Source: Citrobacter amalonaticus (GTDB taxonomy: Bacteria; Pseudomonadota; Gammaproteobacteria; Enterobacterales; Enterobacteriaceae). Taken from it: a stretch of DNA of 64,000 nucleotides. Within the stretch, counting starts at the first letter, position 1. The number at the start of each line of letters is the position of its first letter. Positions 47,847 to 57,975 of the stretch are shown here, piece after piece. A program made the position numbers and the translations under genes. The stretch is from positions 101,089-165,088 of the forward strand of contig NZ_PQMB01000005.1 in NCBI RefSeq assembly GCF_002918555.1, given 5' to 3'. The notes below the pieces were generated by a model. That model ran no database searches and had not been told where the DNA came from. It saw nothing but the letters and a program-made list of their open reading frames with translations.

Positions 47847-47934
47847 AATAACATCCCTGCATTATTTAAAAAACAAGAACTGCACTGTACTTATCGCAAG
47901 TATGAAGACAGGCCCGGTCACCGGGCCTGTCTGC

Positions 47935-48648
47935 TTAACCTCCCAGATAGGCGCTGCGCACCGCTTCGTTTGCCAGCAACGCGTCGCCAGTATCCTCCAG
48001 CACCACGTGACCGTTTTCCAGCACATAGCCCCGATCGGCAAGTTTCAGCGCCTGGTTGGCGTTCTGCTCCACAAGGAAGATGGTCATTCCCTGTTCGCGC
48101 AGCTGCTCAATGGTGTCGAAGATCTGCTGAATAATTATCGGCGCCAGCCCCAGCGACGGTTCATCAAGCAGCAGCAACCTGGGCTGGCTCATCAGCGCAC
48201 GGCCAATGGCCAGCATCTGCTGTTCGCCGCCAGACATGGTGCCCGCCCGCTGAATACGGCGCTCAAACAGACGCGGGAACAGCTCATACACCCATTTAAT
48301 ACGTTCCTGAAACCGATCGCGCTCGACAAAGAAACCGCCCATCGCCAGATTCTCTTCCACCGTCATGCGAGAAAACACGCGGCGCCCTTCCGGAACAATC
48401 GCCACCGCTTCGCGCATGATTTTCGCCGTCTGCCAGTCGGTAATGTCTTTATCATCAAACACCACCCGACCACTGGTGGCTCGCGGATCGCCGCACAGGG
48501 TGCCCAGCAGCGTGGTTTTCCCCGCGCCGTTGGCACCAATCAGGGTGACGATTTCTCCCTGGTTGATATGCAGACTCACTTCGTGCAACGCCTGGATTTT
48601 GCCGTAGTGGGCGCTGACTTTGTCAAAGGACAACATCACTTTTTCCAT
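47935..48648 (-). CDS. livF: Branched-chain amino acid ABC transporter ATPase LivF
   Basis: A 237-residue ATPase. Walker A GANGAGKTTL (about 38-47), signature TMSGGEQQMLAIGRALM, Walker B LLLLDEPSLGLAP. Start at 48648 (MEKVMLSFDKVSAHYG) matches E. coli; an upstream in-frame ATG inside livG is rejected. Last gene of livKHMGF. Confidence 0.97.
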   Translation of the reverse strand: MEKVMLSFDKVSAHYGKIQALHEVSLHINQGEIVTLIGANGAGKTTLLGTLCGDPRATSGRVVFDDKDITDWQTAKIMREAVAIVPEGRRVFSRMTVEENLAMGGFFVERDRFQERIKWVYELFPRLFERRIQRAGTMSGGEQQMLAIGRALMSQPRLLLLDEPSLGLAPIIIQQIFDTIEQLREQGMTIFLVEQNANQALKLADRGYVLENGHVVLEDTGDALLANEAVRSAYLGG

Positions 48649-48649
48649 T

Positions 48650-49417
48650 TTATGCCTCACCAAGGTATGCACGGATCACGTCCGGGTTATTACGAATCTG
48701 TTCCGGCGTCCCGTTTGCCAGCGGCGTCCCCTGGTTCACGACGTAAATACGATCTGAAATTCCCATCACCAGCTTCATATCGTGCTCAATCAGCAAAATG
48801 GTGGTGTTGTGATGGTTACGCAGTTCAGCAATCAGCTCGTCCAGCTCTTTGGTCTCTTTCGGGTTGAGGCCAGCCGCCGGTTCATCAAGCATCAGGATTT
48901 CCGGCTGAGTCACCATACAACGGGCAATCTCCAGACGACGCTGATCGCCGTAGGCCAGGTTACTGGCCTGACGGTTGGCGTGTTCGAGCAAACCGATACG
49001 CTCAAGCCAGGTGGCGGCGCGGTCCAGCGCTTCGCTCTGCGCGCGGCGGAACGACGGGGTTTTCAGCAGACCAGAAAAAACACCGGTTTTCAGCTGTTGA
49101 TGTTGTGCCACCAGCAGGTTTTCGATCACCGTCATTTCGCGGAACAGGCGCACGTGCTGGAAGGTCCGCACCACACCCATGCGGGCAATCTGCTGGCCCG
49201 GTAACCCTTCCAGATGCTGGTCGCGTAGCTTAATGGTGCCGCCCGTCGGTTTATAAAAACCGGTCAGGCAGTTGAAGACCGTGGTTTTACCCGCACCGTT
49301 TGGCCCAATCAGCGAGACGATCTCTTGTGGATGCAGTTCCAGCGCAACGTTGTTCACCGCCAGCAGGCCGCCGAAGCGCATCATCAGACCGTTAACCGAT
49401 AATAATGGCTGACTCAT
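48650..49417 (-). CDS. livG: Branched-chain amino acid ABC transporter ATPase LivG
   Basis: A 255-residue ATPase with Walker [15 protein letters not shown] (about 37-50), [16 protein letters not shown] as signature and Walker [16 protein letters not shown]. Works with LivF on the LivHM permease. Overlaps livM by four bases and ends one base before livF. Confidence 0.97.
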   Translation of the reverse strand: MSQPLLSVNGLMMRFGGLLAVNNVALELHPQEIVSLIGPNGAGKTTVFNCLTGFYKPTGGTIKLRDQHLEGLPGQQIARMGVVRTFQHVRLFREMTVIENLLVAQHQQLKTGVFSGLLKTPSFRRAQSEALDRAATWLERIGLLEHANRQASNLAYGDQRRLEIARCMVTQPEILMLDEPAAGLNPKETKELDELIAELRNHHNTTILLIEHDMKLVMGISDRIYVVNQGTPLANGTPEQIRNNPDVIRAYLGEA

Positions 49418-50691
49418 GCCTGCTCTCCTTTCGCTGTCCCGTTTTTCAGTTTCAACTGCGGACGGGTCATCGGCAGCAAGCCCTGCGGACGCCAGATCAT
49501 CATCAGCACCATCAAACCACCCAGCATCAACATGCTGTATTCATTGAAATCGCGCATCAGCTCACGCGATACCACCAGCAGGATTGCCGCGAGAATAACC
49601 GCAAACTGCGAGCCCATGCCGCCAAGCACCACAATTGCCAGCACAAAGGCCGACTCGGCGAAGGTGAAAGATTCCGGGCTGACAAACCCCTGACGCGCAG
49701 CGAACAGCGTTCCGGCAAACCCGGCAAACGCGGCGCTGATAGTAAAAGCGGTCAGCTTGATGCGGGTCGGGCTTAAGCCCAGTGAGCGACAGGCGATCTC
49801 ATCTTCACGCAGCGCTTCCCACGCGCGCCCCAGCGGCATACGCAGCAGGCGGTTGATCACAAACAGACTGAACACCACCAGCAGCAGCGCCACCAGATAG
49901 AGGAATATCACACGGTCGGACGGGTCGTATTTCACATTGAAGAAGTTACCGAAGGTATCCCAACCGCCTTCGCGAGCGGTACGGCTAAACTCCAGGCCGA
50001 ACAGCGTGGGTTTAGGGATCTGGCTGATGCCGTTTGGACCACCGGTGACTTCGGTATTGTTGAGCAGCAAAATACGGACAATCTCACCAAAGCCTAAGGT
50101 GACAATCGCCAGGTAGTCACCGCGCAAACGCAGAACCGGGAAGCCGAGCAGAAAACCTGCCGCCGCGGAAACCAGGCCCGCCAGCGGCAGACAGGTCCAG
50201 AAGCCCAACCCATAGTAGTGGTTCAACAGGGCGAAGGTGTAGGCACCAATCGCATAGAAACCGCCATAACCGAGAACCAGCAGCCCGGAAAGACCGACCA
50301 CGACGTTCAGCCCCAGGCCAAGGATGATGTAAATCATAGTCAGGGTGGCGATGTCCACCGTGCCACGCGACACCATGAACGGCCACGCCACCGCAATCAC
50401 CAGCAGCGCAACCAGAAACAGCTTCTGCTTCACGGTTGAACCATCAATCGCCGGCAGAATAAATTTCGGTCCTGAGATACTCTTCAGCCCCTTCTGGAAA
50501 GCGGGACGTAACAACTGGAAGAAAAAGACGACCGCGGTACCGATAAAGATCCACTGCCAGCGAATATCGGCAGCGGTATCAACCACCAGTTTGGTACCAT
50601 CCAGCTCCAGTTGTACGCCCATAAAGACGCCAGCCAGAATGAAGAACATCACGGCAGAGAGCAGCGCCATTGCAAAATGCATCGGTTTCAT
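49414..50691 (-). CDS. livM: Branched-chain amino acid ABC transporter permease LivM
   Basis: A 425-residue inner-membrane permease with a long N-terminal part and about 10 hydrophobic helices; the loop [22 protein letters not shown] is the ATPase-coupling motif of this family. Overlaps livH by four bases and livG by four bases. Confidence 0.97.
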   Translation of the reverse strand: MKPMHFAMALLSAVMFFILAGVFMGVQLELDGTKLVVDTAADIRWQWIFIGTAVVFFFQLLRPAFQKGLKSISGPKFILPAIDGSTVKQKLFLVALLVIAVAWPFMVSRGTVDIATLTMIYIILGLGLNVVVGLSGLLVLGYGGFYAIGAYTFALLNHYYGLGFWTCLPLAGLVSAAAGFLLGFPVLRLRGDYLAIVTLGFGEIVRILLLNNTEVTGGPNGISQIPKPTLFGLEFSRTAREGGWDTFGNFFNVKYDPSDRVIFLYLVALLLVVFSLFVINRLLRMPLGRAWEALREDEIACRSLGLSPTRIKLTAFTISAAFAGFAGTLFAARQGFVSPESFTFAESAFVLAIVVLGGMGSQFAVILAAILLVVSRELMRDFNEYSMLMLGGLMVLMMIWRPQGLLPMTRPQLKLKNGTAKGEQA

Positions 50692-51614
50692 ACTTTCTCT
50701 ACCTCCGGACGGCCCAGAATACCGGTGGGCATCACCAGCAGCACCAGAATCAGCAGGGCGAATGACACCACATCTTTATATTCCGTACTCAGGTACGCAG
50801 AAGAGAGCGCTTCGGCAACGCCCAGAATCAGCCCCCCAATCATGGCGCCTGGAATGCTGCCGATACCGCCGAGAACCGCCGCGGTAAACGCCTTCATCCC
50901 GGCCATAAAGCCAATATACGGGTTAATGACGCCATAGAACTGGCCGAGCAGTACGCCAGCCACCGCCGCCATCGCCGCGCCAATCACAAAGGTCAGGGCA
51001 ATCACGCGATCGGTGTTAATACCGAGCAGGCTGGCCATTTTCAGATCTTCAGCACAGGCGCGGCAGGCGCGTCCCATGCGGGAGTAGCGAATAAAAATGG
51101 TAAGTGCGAGCATCGCCAGGAAGGTCACAATCCAGATAACCGCCTGCATTGTGGTGATGCTCGCAGAGAAGTTTTCGCTGCTGCCGACAATCCACTGACC
51201 ATTAAACAGGCTTGGCAATGCCACATCACGCGAACCTTCGGTCAGGCTAACGTAGTTTTGCAGGAAGATGGACATCCCAATTGCGGAGATAAGCGCAATC
51301 AGACGCTTAGAGTTGCGCACCGGGCGATAAGCCACCCGCTCAATGCTCCAGCCATAGGCGCTGGCAATGACAATTGCGCCAACAAATCCGGCGGCAACCA
51401 GCAGCCAGCTGGTGTCGATACCCATCATCATCAGCGCGGCGATGATCATAAAGGAGACGTAGCTACCGATCATATAAACCTCGCCGTGCGCGAAGTTAAT
51501 CATGCCGATAATGCCGTAGACCATCGTATAGCCGATGGCGATGAGCGCGTAGGTGCTTCCCAGCGTGACGCCGTTAAACATCTGCTGCAAGAAATAGAGG
51601 AACTGCTCGGACAT
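50688..51614 (-). CDS. livH: Branched-chain amino acid ABC transporter permease LivH
   Basis: A 308-residue permease with about eight hydrophobic helices; [20 protein letters not shown] is the coupling loop and [16 protein letters not shown] the N-terminal signature. The start at 51614 ([15 protein letters not shown]) matches the E. coli length; the 25-codon in-frame extension runs into the ERIC element and is rejected. A gap of 167 bases containing ERIC separates it from livK. Confidence 0.97.
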   Translation of the reverse strand: MSEQFLYFLQQMFNGVTLGSTYALIAIGYTMVYGIIGMINFAHGEVYMIGSYVSFMIIAALMMMGIDTSWLLVAAGFVGAIVIASAYGWSIERVAYRPVRNSKRLIALISAIGMSIFLQNYVSLTEGSRDVALPSLFNGQWIVGSSENFSASITTMQAVIWIVTFLAMLALTIFIRYSRMGRACRACAEDLKMASLLGINTDRVIALTFVIGAAMAAVAGVLLGQFYGVINPYIGFMAGMKAFTAAVLGGIGSIPGAMIGGLILGVAEALSSAYLSTEYKDVVSFALLILVLLVMPTGILGRPEVEKV

Positions 51615-51654
51615 AAAATAACCTTTATAAACCCGCCCGGACGGGATATTGAAT

Positions 51655-51776
51655 CCACTCTCCATATTCGAGTTGCAGGAAGGCGGCAAGCTCGCTCATC
51701 CCCAGGTGCATACACAAATATGTGCCAGGGTGGGCGAGCGCTGCCGACGTTTCTGCGGCCCGAAGTTGACGAGTGG
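51655..51776. repeat. ERIC element between livK and livH
   Basis: ATTCGAGTTGCAGGAAGGCG, then GCAAGCTCGCTCATCCCCAG, then TGCCAGGGTGGGCGAGCG and CGAAGTTGAC follow the ERIC (IRU) consensus through both arms, about 122 bases, though diverged at the ends. It lies within the expected livKHMGF transcript. Confidence 0.8.
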
Positions 51777-51781
51777 TTGCC

Positions 51782-52891
51782 TTATTTGGCTGCCGTGGAA
51801 GACCCGTCGGCGTGCCACTGGAAGACACCAAATTCAAATCCCTTCAGATCGCCTTTTTCATCCCAGTTCAGCGGCCCAATCACGGTATCAGCGCCGTGTG
51901 CTTTCAGATCTTTCACCAAATCAAGCGGCTCTTTACTGCCGGTACGATCCATTGCGGTTGCCAGCGACTGCACCGCCGCATAGGTGATCCAGACATAAGG
52001 GCCAGAAGGATCTTTCTTCTCAGCCTTCAGCGCATCGACGATACCTTTGTTCGCCGGATCCTGATCATAGCGTTTTGGCATAGTGACCAGCATACCTTCA
52101 GCGGCATCACCCGCAATGTTGGACAGCGAAGCATTGCCCACGCCTTCTGGCCCCATAAACTGCGTTTTCAGCCCCATAGAACGCGCCTGACGCAGCATCT
52201 GTCCCATTTCCGGGTAGTAGCCGCCGTAGTAAACAAAATCGATATTCTCTTTTTGCAGACGGGCGATAAGCGCGGAGAAATCTTTTTCCCCGGCAGTAAT
52301 ACCATCAAAGAAAACGATATTCGCGTTGCCCGCTTTCAGCCCCTCCTGAACGGAACGCGCCAGACCTTCACCATACTGCTGCTTGTCATGGATGATGGCG
52401 ATGCGCTGCGGCTTCACCTTTTCAAGAATGTATTTCGCGGCGGTCGGTCCCTGGGAGGAGTCCAGTCCCGCTGTACGCATGATGTGCGCATATCCACGCT
52501 GCGTCAGCTCCGGGTTCGTGGCGCCTGGGGAGATCATCAGAATGCCTTCGTCTTCGTAGATATCAGACGCGGGCTGGGTGGAAGAGGAGCACAGGTGACC
52601 AATAACGTACTGAATCCCATCGTTAATGACTTTGTTCGCTACCGCAACAGCCTGTTTCGGATCGCAGGCGTCGTCATACTCCACGCCGACCAGCTTGTCG
52701 CCTTTAATACCACCTTTGGCGTTGATGTCTTTAATGGCCTGACGTGCGCCGTTAAATTCCATATCGCCCCACTGTGCAACCGGCCCGGACATCGCACCGA
52801 CAACGGCGACTTTAATCTCGTCCGCCATTGCCGTATGCGACATCGCCAGTGCAATCACCCCTGCGATGAGCGTCTTCGCATTCCGTTTCAT
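51782..52891 (-). CDS. livK: Leucine-specific binding protein LivK, periplasmic
   Basis: A 369-residue precursor with a signal cut after MAMA-type end (SHTAMA, about residue 23); mature part begins [19 protein letters not shown]. It delivers leucine to Liv[19 protein letters not shown] and [18 protein letters not shown] are ligand-domain segments with the disulfide cysteines. It is closely similar to LivJ at 56.7-57.8 kb, a clear duplicate. Head of livKHMGF. Confidence 0.97.
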   Translation of the reverse strand: MKRNAKTLIAGVIALAMSHTAMADEIKVAVVGAMSGPVAQWGDMEFNGARQAIKDINAKGGIKGDKLVGVEYDDACDPKQAVAVANKVINDGIQYVIGHLCSSSTQPASDIYEDEGILMISPGATNPELTQRGYAHIMRTAGLDSSQGPTAAKYILEKVKPQRIAIIHDKQQYGEGLARSVQEGLKAGNANIVFFDGITAGEKDFSALIARLQKENIDFVYYGGYYPEMGQMLRQARSMGLKTQFMGPEGVGNASLSNIAGDAAEGMLVTMPKRYDQDPANKGIVDALKAEKKDPSGPYVWITYAAVQSLATAMDRTGSKEPLDLVKDLKAHGADTVIGPLNWDEKGDLKGFEFGVFQWHADGSSTAAK

Positions 52892-53314
52892 TTACTGAAT
52901 CCCCATTCGTGATGATGTATATATTTTGTATTTATATGGTTAAAAAGCAGACTGTGCTTTTTTTGAACTGTACTATTTTTACCAGTCTGATTAATGGTTT
53001 AGCGCAGTATTTTTGGTAAAAATCGAGTAAAATCTCTATTTTTCAGTCTATTAAGAACAGATAATATTCTGCTTTTCACTATAGATAAACAAAAAAAAGC
53101 GCGTTTGTCAGCATAAAATAACGGCACAAAGAGCGGAATAAAACGCTATATGTTAGGAGAATGTACTGCCTGGTTTTCATTCTCTGATGTTTCAAGCTGT
53201 ACTTATCGTCCTCAAAAAATTAATTGCCTGGTAACTGGCAAAAAAAAGAGAACGCCTCCGGGGTAATTATTTCGGTACACTGACCGCATCTTTTGTGATT
53301 TGGACATGCTGCCG
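52892..53314. other. AT-rich gap between livK and panM
   Basis: A strongly AT-rich divergent promoter region. It contains a hairpin with an eight-base stem, AAAAAGCA and TGCTTTTT (52942-52962), flanked by T or A runs on both strands, and many A/T tracts that would suit Lrp binding, known for E. coli liv genes. I see no gene and no certain promoter. Confidence 0.5.
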
Positions 53315-53698
53315 ATGAAGCTGACCATCATTCGTTTAGAAAATTTTAACGCTCAGGATCACATTGATCTGGGCAAAATCTGGCCGGAGTATTCCCCCGC
53401 CTCTTTAAGCGTAGATGAAACCCACCGGATCTATGCAGCGCGCTTTAATGAACGTTTGTTAGGTGCCGTGCGGGTGACGCTGAGCGGAACACAGGGTGCG
53501 CTGGATTCTCTTCGCGTGCGCGAGGTCACACGCCGCCGCGGGGTGGGGCAATACCTGATAGAAGAGGTGATCCGCGACAACCCGGACGTCTCATCCTGGT
53601 GGATGGCGGACGTGGGCGTGGAAGACCGCAGCGTAATGGCCGCGTTTATGCAGGCGTTAGGCTTCACCGTGCAGCAGGACGGCTGGGAGAAGCGTTAG
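53315..53698 (+). CDS. panM: PanD maturation factor PanM (YhhK)
   Basis: A 127-residue GNAT-fold protein that binds PanD and triggers its self-cleavage to the active pyruvoyl aspartate decarboxylase, needed for beta-alanine and coenzyme A. The acetyl-CoA-binding segment is VTRRRGVGQYLIEEV (about 71-85). The start at 53315 (MKLTIIRLENF) matches E. coli; an in-frame TTG at 53300 is rejected. Divergent from livK. Confidence 0.95.
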   Translation: MKLTIIRLENFNAQDHIDLGKIWPEYSPASLSVDETHRIYAARFNERLLGAVRVTLSGTQGALDSLRVREVTRRRGVGQYLIEEVIRDNPDVSSWWMADVGVEDRSVMAAFMQALGFTVQQDGWEKR

Positions 53699-53727
53699 CC
53701 ACGCGCGCCCTTATTTTCTTCCCCACG

Positions 53728-53753
53728 GGAAAGCTCACAAATGGGCTTTCCCC
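53728..53753 (+). terminator. Hairpin after panM
   Basis: GGAAAGCTCACAAATGGGCT then TTCC forms a stem GGAAAGC/GCTTTCC about 30 bases after the panM stop. No T run follows, so only moderate support. Confidence 0.4.
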
Positions 53754-53895
53754 GCTGAACGCTGAATCAGACCATTTCGCGAACCAGATTACTTACCTGG
53801 TCGCTATGGTTAAGGTAAGATTCATTGATGCGCAAAATTGTTCAGAGAGTGTTCTGAACTCACCTTCTCATCGACAGCAATCATGGAATTAACAT

Positions 53896-54438
53896 ATGGA
53901 AATGTACATTTGGCTGGCCATTGTCGTCGTGGTGCTCCTGTGGACCATCATCACCTATAACCGTTTTATCTCACTGCGCCGTTTTAAGGACGAAGCCTGG
54001 AGCGGTATTGCCGTACAGCTCAAACGCCGCCACGATTTGGCACCCAACCTGCTGAGCCTGGTAAAACGCTATGCGCAGCACGAAAAAGAGCTGCTGGAAG
54101 AGATCGCTCGCCAGCGCAGCGTTCTGATGGGTAATCCTCAACAAATTGCTGACAGCGAGCAGCAATATTCGGGGACGCTGAGCCGCATTTTCGCCCTCGC
54201 GGAAGCGTATCCCGAACTTAAAGCCAACGAAAATTTTCTCTCGCTACAGCAATCTCTTGCCGAAATTGAAGAGCAGCTTCAGATGGCCCGCCGCTATTTC
54301 AACGGCACCGTGCGCGATTTTAATATTCTGGTGGAATCATTCCCCAGCCTGCTGCTGGCCCGCCTGTTTAATTTCAGGGCGGAAGTTTTCTTTGAACTGG
54401 ACTCACCTGAAGAAGCCACACTGCCACGGATGGAGTGA
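53896..54438 (+). CDS. LemA family membrane-anchored protein
   Basis: A 180-residue protein with one N-terminal transmembrane helix (MYIWLAIVVVVLLWTIITYN, residues 3-22) and a cytoplasmic or periplasmic helical-bundle domain typical of LemA. YNRFISLRRFKDEAWSGIAV, LKRRHDLAPNLLSLVKRYA and ARRYFNGTVRDFNILVESFP are the family signatures. LemA proteins are widespread; no clear biochemical function is known. A gene for a DUF2207 protein follows four bases after the stop, so the two form an operon. E. coli K-12, as I remember it, has no such pair between panM and livJ. Confidence 0.9.
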   Translation: MEMYIWLAIVVVVLLWTIITYNRFISLRRFKDEAWSGIAVQLKRRHDLAPNLLSLVKRYAQHEKELLEEIARQRSVLMGNPQQIADSEQQYSGTLSRIFALAEAYPELKANENFLSLQQSLAEIEEQLQMARRYFNGTVRDFNILVESFPSLLLARLFNFRAEVFFELDSPEEATLPRME

Positions 54439-54442
54439 CCGC

Positions 54443-56491
54443 ATGCCAACGTTATCCGCCCGCCTACTGCGAGGCTTTGGGCTGTTGTTCCTGTTGCTGG
54501 TGGGTTTTAGCTCTGTCGCGAGCGACGACATTATCATCACCGATGCCTCGCAGCTTCCCCCGAACGCCCGATTGGTTCCTGCGTATGAGCATATTATCTC
54601 TTTCGATTCCCGGGCGCGTTTTAATCCGGATGGCAGCATGGAGATGCAGGAAAACATCACCGTGCTCTCTCTTGGCAACGAGATTCGGCGGGGGATTTTT
54701 CGCACGCTGCCTCTCACCTGGAACCGACAGGATGGCAAAATCTTCAGCGTGGATTACGCAATAAAATCGGTCTTACGTGATGGATCCGCAGAGCCATACA
54801 GCCTCGATCAGGCGACAAAAACGCTGACCGTCCGTATTGGCAGCGCCGGGCAGATCCTGAAGCCCGGTATTTATCACTACGAGATCCGCTACCAGGTCAG
54901 CAATCACTTCAGCCGCTTTCCTGAGTGGGATGAGCTTTACTGGAACGTCACGGGCAACGACTGGAGCTGGCCAGTCAGCAAAGCCCGTTTTCATCTGGAG
55001 CTGCCTGACGCCATCGCTAATCTGAATGGCGAAGGTAAAGATGCCAGGTTGCGCACCATCGACGTTTACACCGGTGTGCCGGGCGCCAAAGATCATAATG
55101 CGATAATCCTGCCAGATGGCAGCATACAGACCTCACGCCCCCTCGCCACAGGAGAAGGCTTAACCGTTGTCTATACCTGGCCGCGCGACATTCTGGCTAA
55201 TGCAGCCGCTCCGGAAGCGGTCTTACCGCTGGTTCATCTACTGATGCCCACGCTTGCAACCAGCCTGATCTGGCTCCCTCTGTTGCTGCTTATTGCCTAC
55301 TGGTGGCTCTGGTGGCGCAAAAACGTCACGGCCACAGGGCTAAAAATGCCGCCGGTAGTGCCGCAATTCTCGCTGCCCGACACAATGTCGCCAGGCTATT
55401 TGCGTTTCATCATGCAGCGTAAGTATGACGATGTGGCGTTCAGCAGCGACCTGCTGGGGCTGGTCGCTAAACGGGCGATGACATTAACGAAAAAGAAGAG
55501 CAAGACTAAAAGTATATGGCTTTCACCCTCGGTTGATGAACAGTGGCTGTCCCGCTCGCCCGACGAGAAGAACCCACGGTTAAATGCCGCAGACAAAAAG
55601 TTGCTGAGTATACTTTTCAGCGGTAAACGCAAGAACATCAATCTCAGTCAGCCGCACCAGCCATTGATGCGAAATGCCCGTAACTGGCTGGATAAACGTT
55701 GTCAGCAGCAGAAGCCGCAGTTATGCCGAAAATGGGGTAAACCGTTTCGCCGTTGTATTTACATTGCCTTACTTGTGCCGGTCGTCTGCGGCGTCTGGTT
55801 TAGCCCGGCGGCAGCGCTTCTCACTATTCCATGTCTGATATTTGGGAGCGTGGGTGTTTCACTGCTCCTCTTTTTGCTGAAATTTTTACGCCACCCGATT
55901 AAAACATGGCGTAGCTGGGGATTCCTTCCCCTCTTAATGGCACTCATATTTGGTCCTTTTGCTACCCTGGCAGGAGGCGCTTTCCTGTTCGGTATGTTGC
56001 CCTTAACCCAGCTACCTGCCGGATACGTGGGCGCATTGTGGACCGCCATTGTGCTGTGCGCGCTCGTTGGCTGGAAAACGCCGCGCTATACGCAGAGTGG
56101 GCTGAACGATTTAGCCATAGCCAAAGGGTTAAAGCTGTACATCAAAACGGCCGAGAAACCCCGTTTTCAGGCGCTTTATCCGCCCGCTCAGGGGGTTGCG
56201 CACTTTGAAAGCCTGTTGCCGGTCGCGCTGGCGCTCGACGTAGGGAAAACGTGGGCAAATACGTTTGCCAGATACTTAGTGAGTACCGGCGCGATGTCGG
56301 AAGCGTTTGATAATGCAGACTGGGCAAGCGTGAATCATTTTTGCCACGGCTGTCATTCTGCATCCAGCCAGAAGCCAGGCCAGAGTTCAGGCAGCGGCGG
56401 TTCGTCAGGTTCAGGCTACCGCGGCTCCGGCTCCTCTGGTGGTGGATCGTCAGGTGGCGGTTCCGGTGGCGGCGGGGGCGGCGGCTGGTAA
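54443..56491 (+). CDS. DUF2207 (YciQ-like) membrane protein
   Basis: A 682-residue protein with a Sec signal (LLRGFGLLFLLLVGFSSVAS, cut near residue 29), a large extracytoplasmic DUF2207 domain (about 30-255, with VDYAIKSVLRDGSAEPY), one helix (about 265-290), a cytoplasmic stretch, then further hydrophobic segments (about 430-540), and a C-terminal tail of Gly and Ser ending in GGGGGGGW (about 645-682). Before the tail lies HFCHGCHS, a possible metal-binding pair. The Gly-rich tail is typical of the family. The start at 54443 follows GGAG by seven bases, and coupling to the LemA gene is likely. A longer open frame from 54257 overlaps the LemA gene and is rejected. Function unknown. Confidence 0.9.
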   Translation: MPTLSARLLRGFGLLFLLLVGFSSVASDDIIITDASQLPPNARLVPAYEHIISFDSRARFNPDGSMEMQENITVLSLGNEIRRGIFRTLPLTWNRQDGKIFSVDYAIKSVLRDGSAEPYSLDQATKTLTVRIGSAGQILKPGIYHYEIRYQVSNHFSRFPEWDELYWNVTGNDWSWPVSKARFHLELPDAIANLNGEGKDARLRTIDVYTGVPGAKDHNAIILPDGSIQTSRPLATGEGLTVVYTWPRDILANAAAPEAVLPLVHLLMPTLATSLIWLPLLLLIAYWWLWWRKNVTATGLKMPPVVPQFSLPDTMSPGYLRFIMQRKYDDVAFSSDLLGLVAKRAMTLTKKKSKTKSIWLSPSVDEQWLSRSPDEKNPRLNAADKKLLSILFSGKRKNINLSQPHQPLMRNARNWLDKRCQQQKPQLCRKWGKPFRRCIYIALLVPVVCGVWFSPAAALLTIPCLIFGSVGVSLLLFLLKFLRHPIKTWRSWGFLPLLMALIFGPFATLAGGAFLFGMLPLTQLPAGYVGALWTAIVLCALVGWKTPRYTQSGLNDLAIAKGLKLYIKTAEKPRFQALYPPAQGVAHFESLLPVALALDVGKTWANTFARYLVSTGAMSEAFDNADWASVNHFCHGCHSASSQKPGQSSGSGGSSGSGYRGSGSSGGGSSGGGSGGGGGGGW

Positions 56492-56507
56492 AGACCGTCG
56501 CTGCTGA

Positions 56508-56545
56508 TGTAAAAAAGCCGGGGGGCGTCTGCGCCTTACCCGGCC
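56508..56545 (+). terminator. REP-like hairpin after the DUF2207 gene
   Basis: GCCGGGGGGCGTCTGCGCC then TTACCCGGC forms a hairpin of REP type 16 bases after the stop. No T run follows it, but it is well placed to end or stabilise the transcript. Confidence 0.55.
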
Positions 56546-56574
56546 TGGATTCTCCACCCTGTTTTCCCAATACT

Positions 56575-56676
56575 TTCGCGTGGCAAGGCGACGGCAGGTT
56601 ATAAAATCCCCGGAAGCTTATATCAGTAAGTGACCGGGGTTGAATAACGCAGCTAACGCACTTGCGACGCGAAAGG
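56575..56676. repeat. ERIC element between the DUF2207 gene and livJ
   Basis: AAAATCCCCGGAAGCTTATA, TCAGTAAGTGACCGGGGTTG and CGCAGCTAACGCACTTGCG follow the core and one arm of ERIC closely (core AGCTTACATAAGTAAGTGAC in the consensus). The outer ends are diverged. It lies between two convergent genes. Confidence 0.8.
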
Positions 56677-56687
56677 CGCCGGAAAAA

Positions 56688-57791
56688 TTATTTGGCGTCG
56701 GTCGCCGTACCGTTAGCATGCCAGGTGAAAACGCCGAACTCGAAGCCCTTCAAATCACCTTTTTCATTCCATGACAGCGGCCCCATAACGGTATCAACGG
56801 TATTCGCTTTCAGGTATTTGGCGATTTCAGCCGGATCGTCAGACTGGTTCAGGCCCGCCTGCAGAGACTGCAACGCCGCATAGGTGGTCCACACGAACGC
56901 GCCGCTCGGATCCTGTTTCTTCGCTTTAATGGCATCCACAATCGGTTTGTTTGCCGGAACCTGATCGTAGTTCTTCGGCTTAGTCACCAGCATACCTTCC
57001 GCAGATTCCCCGGCAATGTTAGACAGCGATACGTTCGCCACCCCTTCCGGCCCCATAAACTGGGTTTTCAGACCCGCAGCGCGGGACTGGCGCAGGATCT
57101 GCCCCATTTCCGGGTGATAACCGCCGTAGTAGACAAAATCGATGTTCTCTTTTTTCAGACGCGCCACCAGCGTGGAGAAATCTTTCTCCCCGGCGGTAAT
57201 ACCGTCAAAGAACACCACGTCAGCGTTGCCTTTTTTCAGCCCATCCTGCACCGCACGCGCCAGACCTTCGCCGTACTGCTGCTTATCATGGATGATAGCG
57301 ATGCGCTTAGGCTTCACGCTATCCAGAATATATTTTGCCGCCGTTGGCCCCTGGTCAGAGTCGAGACCGGTAGTACGCAGAATCAGGTCATAACCGCGCG
57401 CCGTCAGCTCCGGAGCCGTTGCCGCAGGCGTAATCATCAGGATGCCCTCGTCTTCATAGATATCAGACGCGGGTTGTGTGGATGAAGAACACAGGTGACC
57501 GATAACATATTTAATGCCGTCGTTGACCACTTTGTTCGCGACCGCTACCGCCTGTTTTGGGTCACAGGCATCGTCATATTTTACGGCAACCAGTTTGTCG
57601 CCCTTGATGCCGCCTTTCGCGTTGATATCGGCAATCGCCTGCTCCGCACCGGTAAATTCCTGATCGCCATACTGCGCAACCGGACCTGACATCGCGCCGA
57701 CCACGGCGATTTTAATATCCTTAGCAAACGCCATATTGCTCAAAGACAGGGCGATACATCCTGCCAATAACGCTTTACCCTTCATATTCAT
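56688..57791 (-). CDS. livJ: Leu/Ile/Val-binding protein LivJ, periplasmic
   Basis: A 367-residue precursor (signal cut after AFA, about 23; mature start [19 protein letters not shown]). It binds leucine, isoleucine and valine and feeds LivHMGF. Nearly the same ligand-domain segments as LivK. The start at 57791 ([11 protein letters not shown]) matches E. coli; a GTG-type extension of five codons is rejected. Transcribed alone, convergent with the DUF2207 gene. Confidence 0.96.
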   Translation of the reverse strand: MNMKGKALLAGCIALSLSNMAFAKDIKIAVVGAMSGPVAQYGDQEFTGAEQAIADINAKGGIKGDKLVAVKYDDACDPKQAVAVANKVVNDGIKYVIGHLCSSSTQPASDIYEDEGILMITPAATAPELTARGYDLILRTTGLDSDQGPTAAKYILDSVKPKRIAIIHDKQQYGEGLARAVQDGLKKGNADVVFFDGITAGEKDFSTLVARLKKENIDFVYYGGYHPEMGQILRQSRAAGLKTQFMGPEGVANVSLSNIAGESAEGMLVTKPKNYDQVPANKPIVDAIKAKKQDPSGAFVWTTYAALQSLQAGLNQSDDPAEIAKYLKANTVDTVMGPLSWNEKGDLKGFEFGVFTWHANGTATDAK

Positions 57792-57975
57792 CCTGCTAAT
57801 CCCCATTTTTGTGGTTATTACGTGTGTTGTGATGTTGTTAATTCAGCGCTTTATTTCAATTATTGGTCAGCCACCCGCGCTTTTGCAGCATACTCTGCTA
57901 AAACATACCCGATTTTGATTATTTTGGAATAGCTAATTTGAAAGCAAGATAACAAGTTGAAGCATGACGGGGGGT

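Noticed and set aside
51773-52912. Plus-strand open frame (about 379 codons) opposite livK
   Set aside because: Antisense to livK and with a similar counterpart opposite livJ, as expected from their shared ancestry rather than a gene.
54257-54442. Upstream extension of the DUF2207 frame into the LemA gene
   Set aside because: It would overlap the conserved LemA coding part in another frame. The ATG at 54443 has a ribosome site and is followed by a proper signal peptide.
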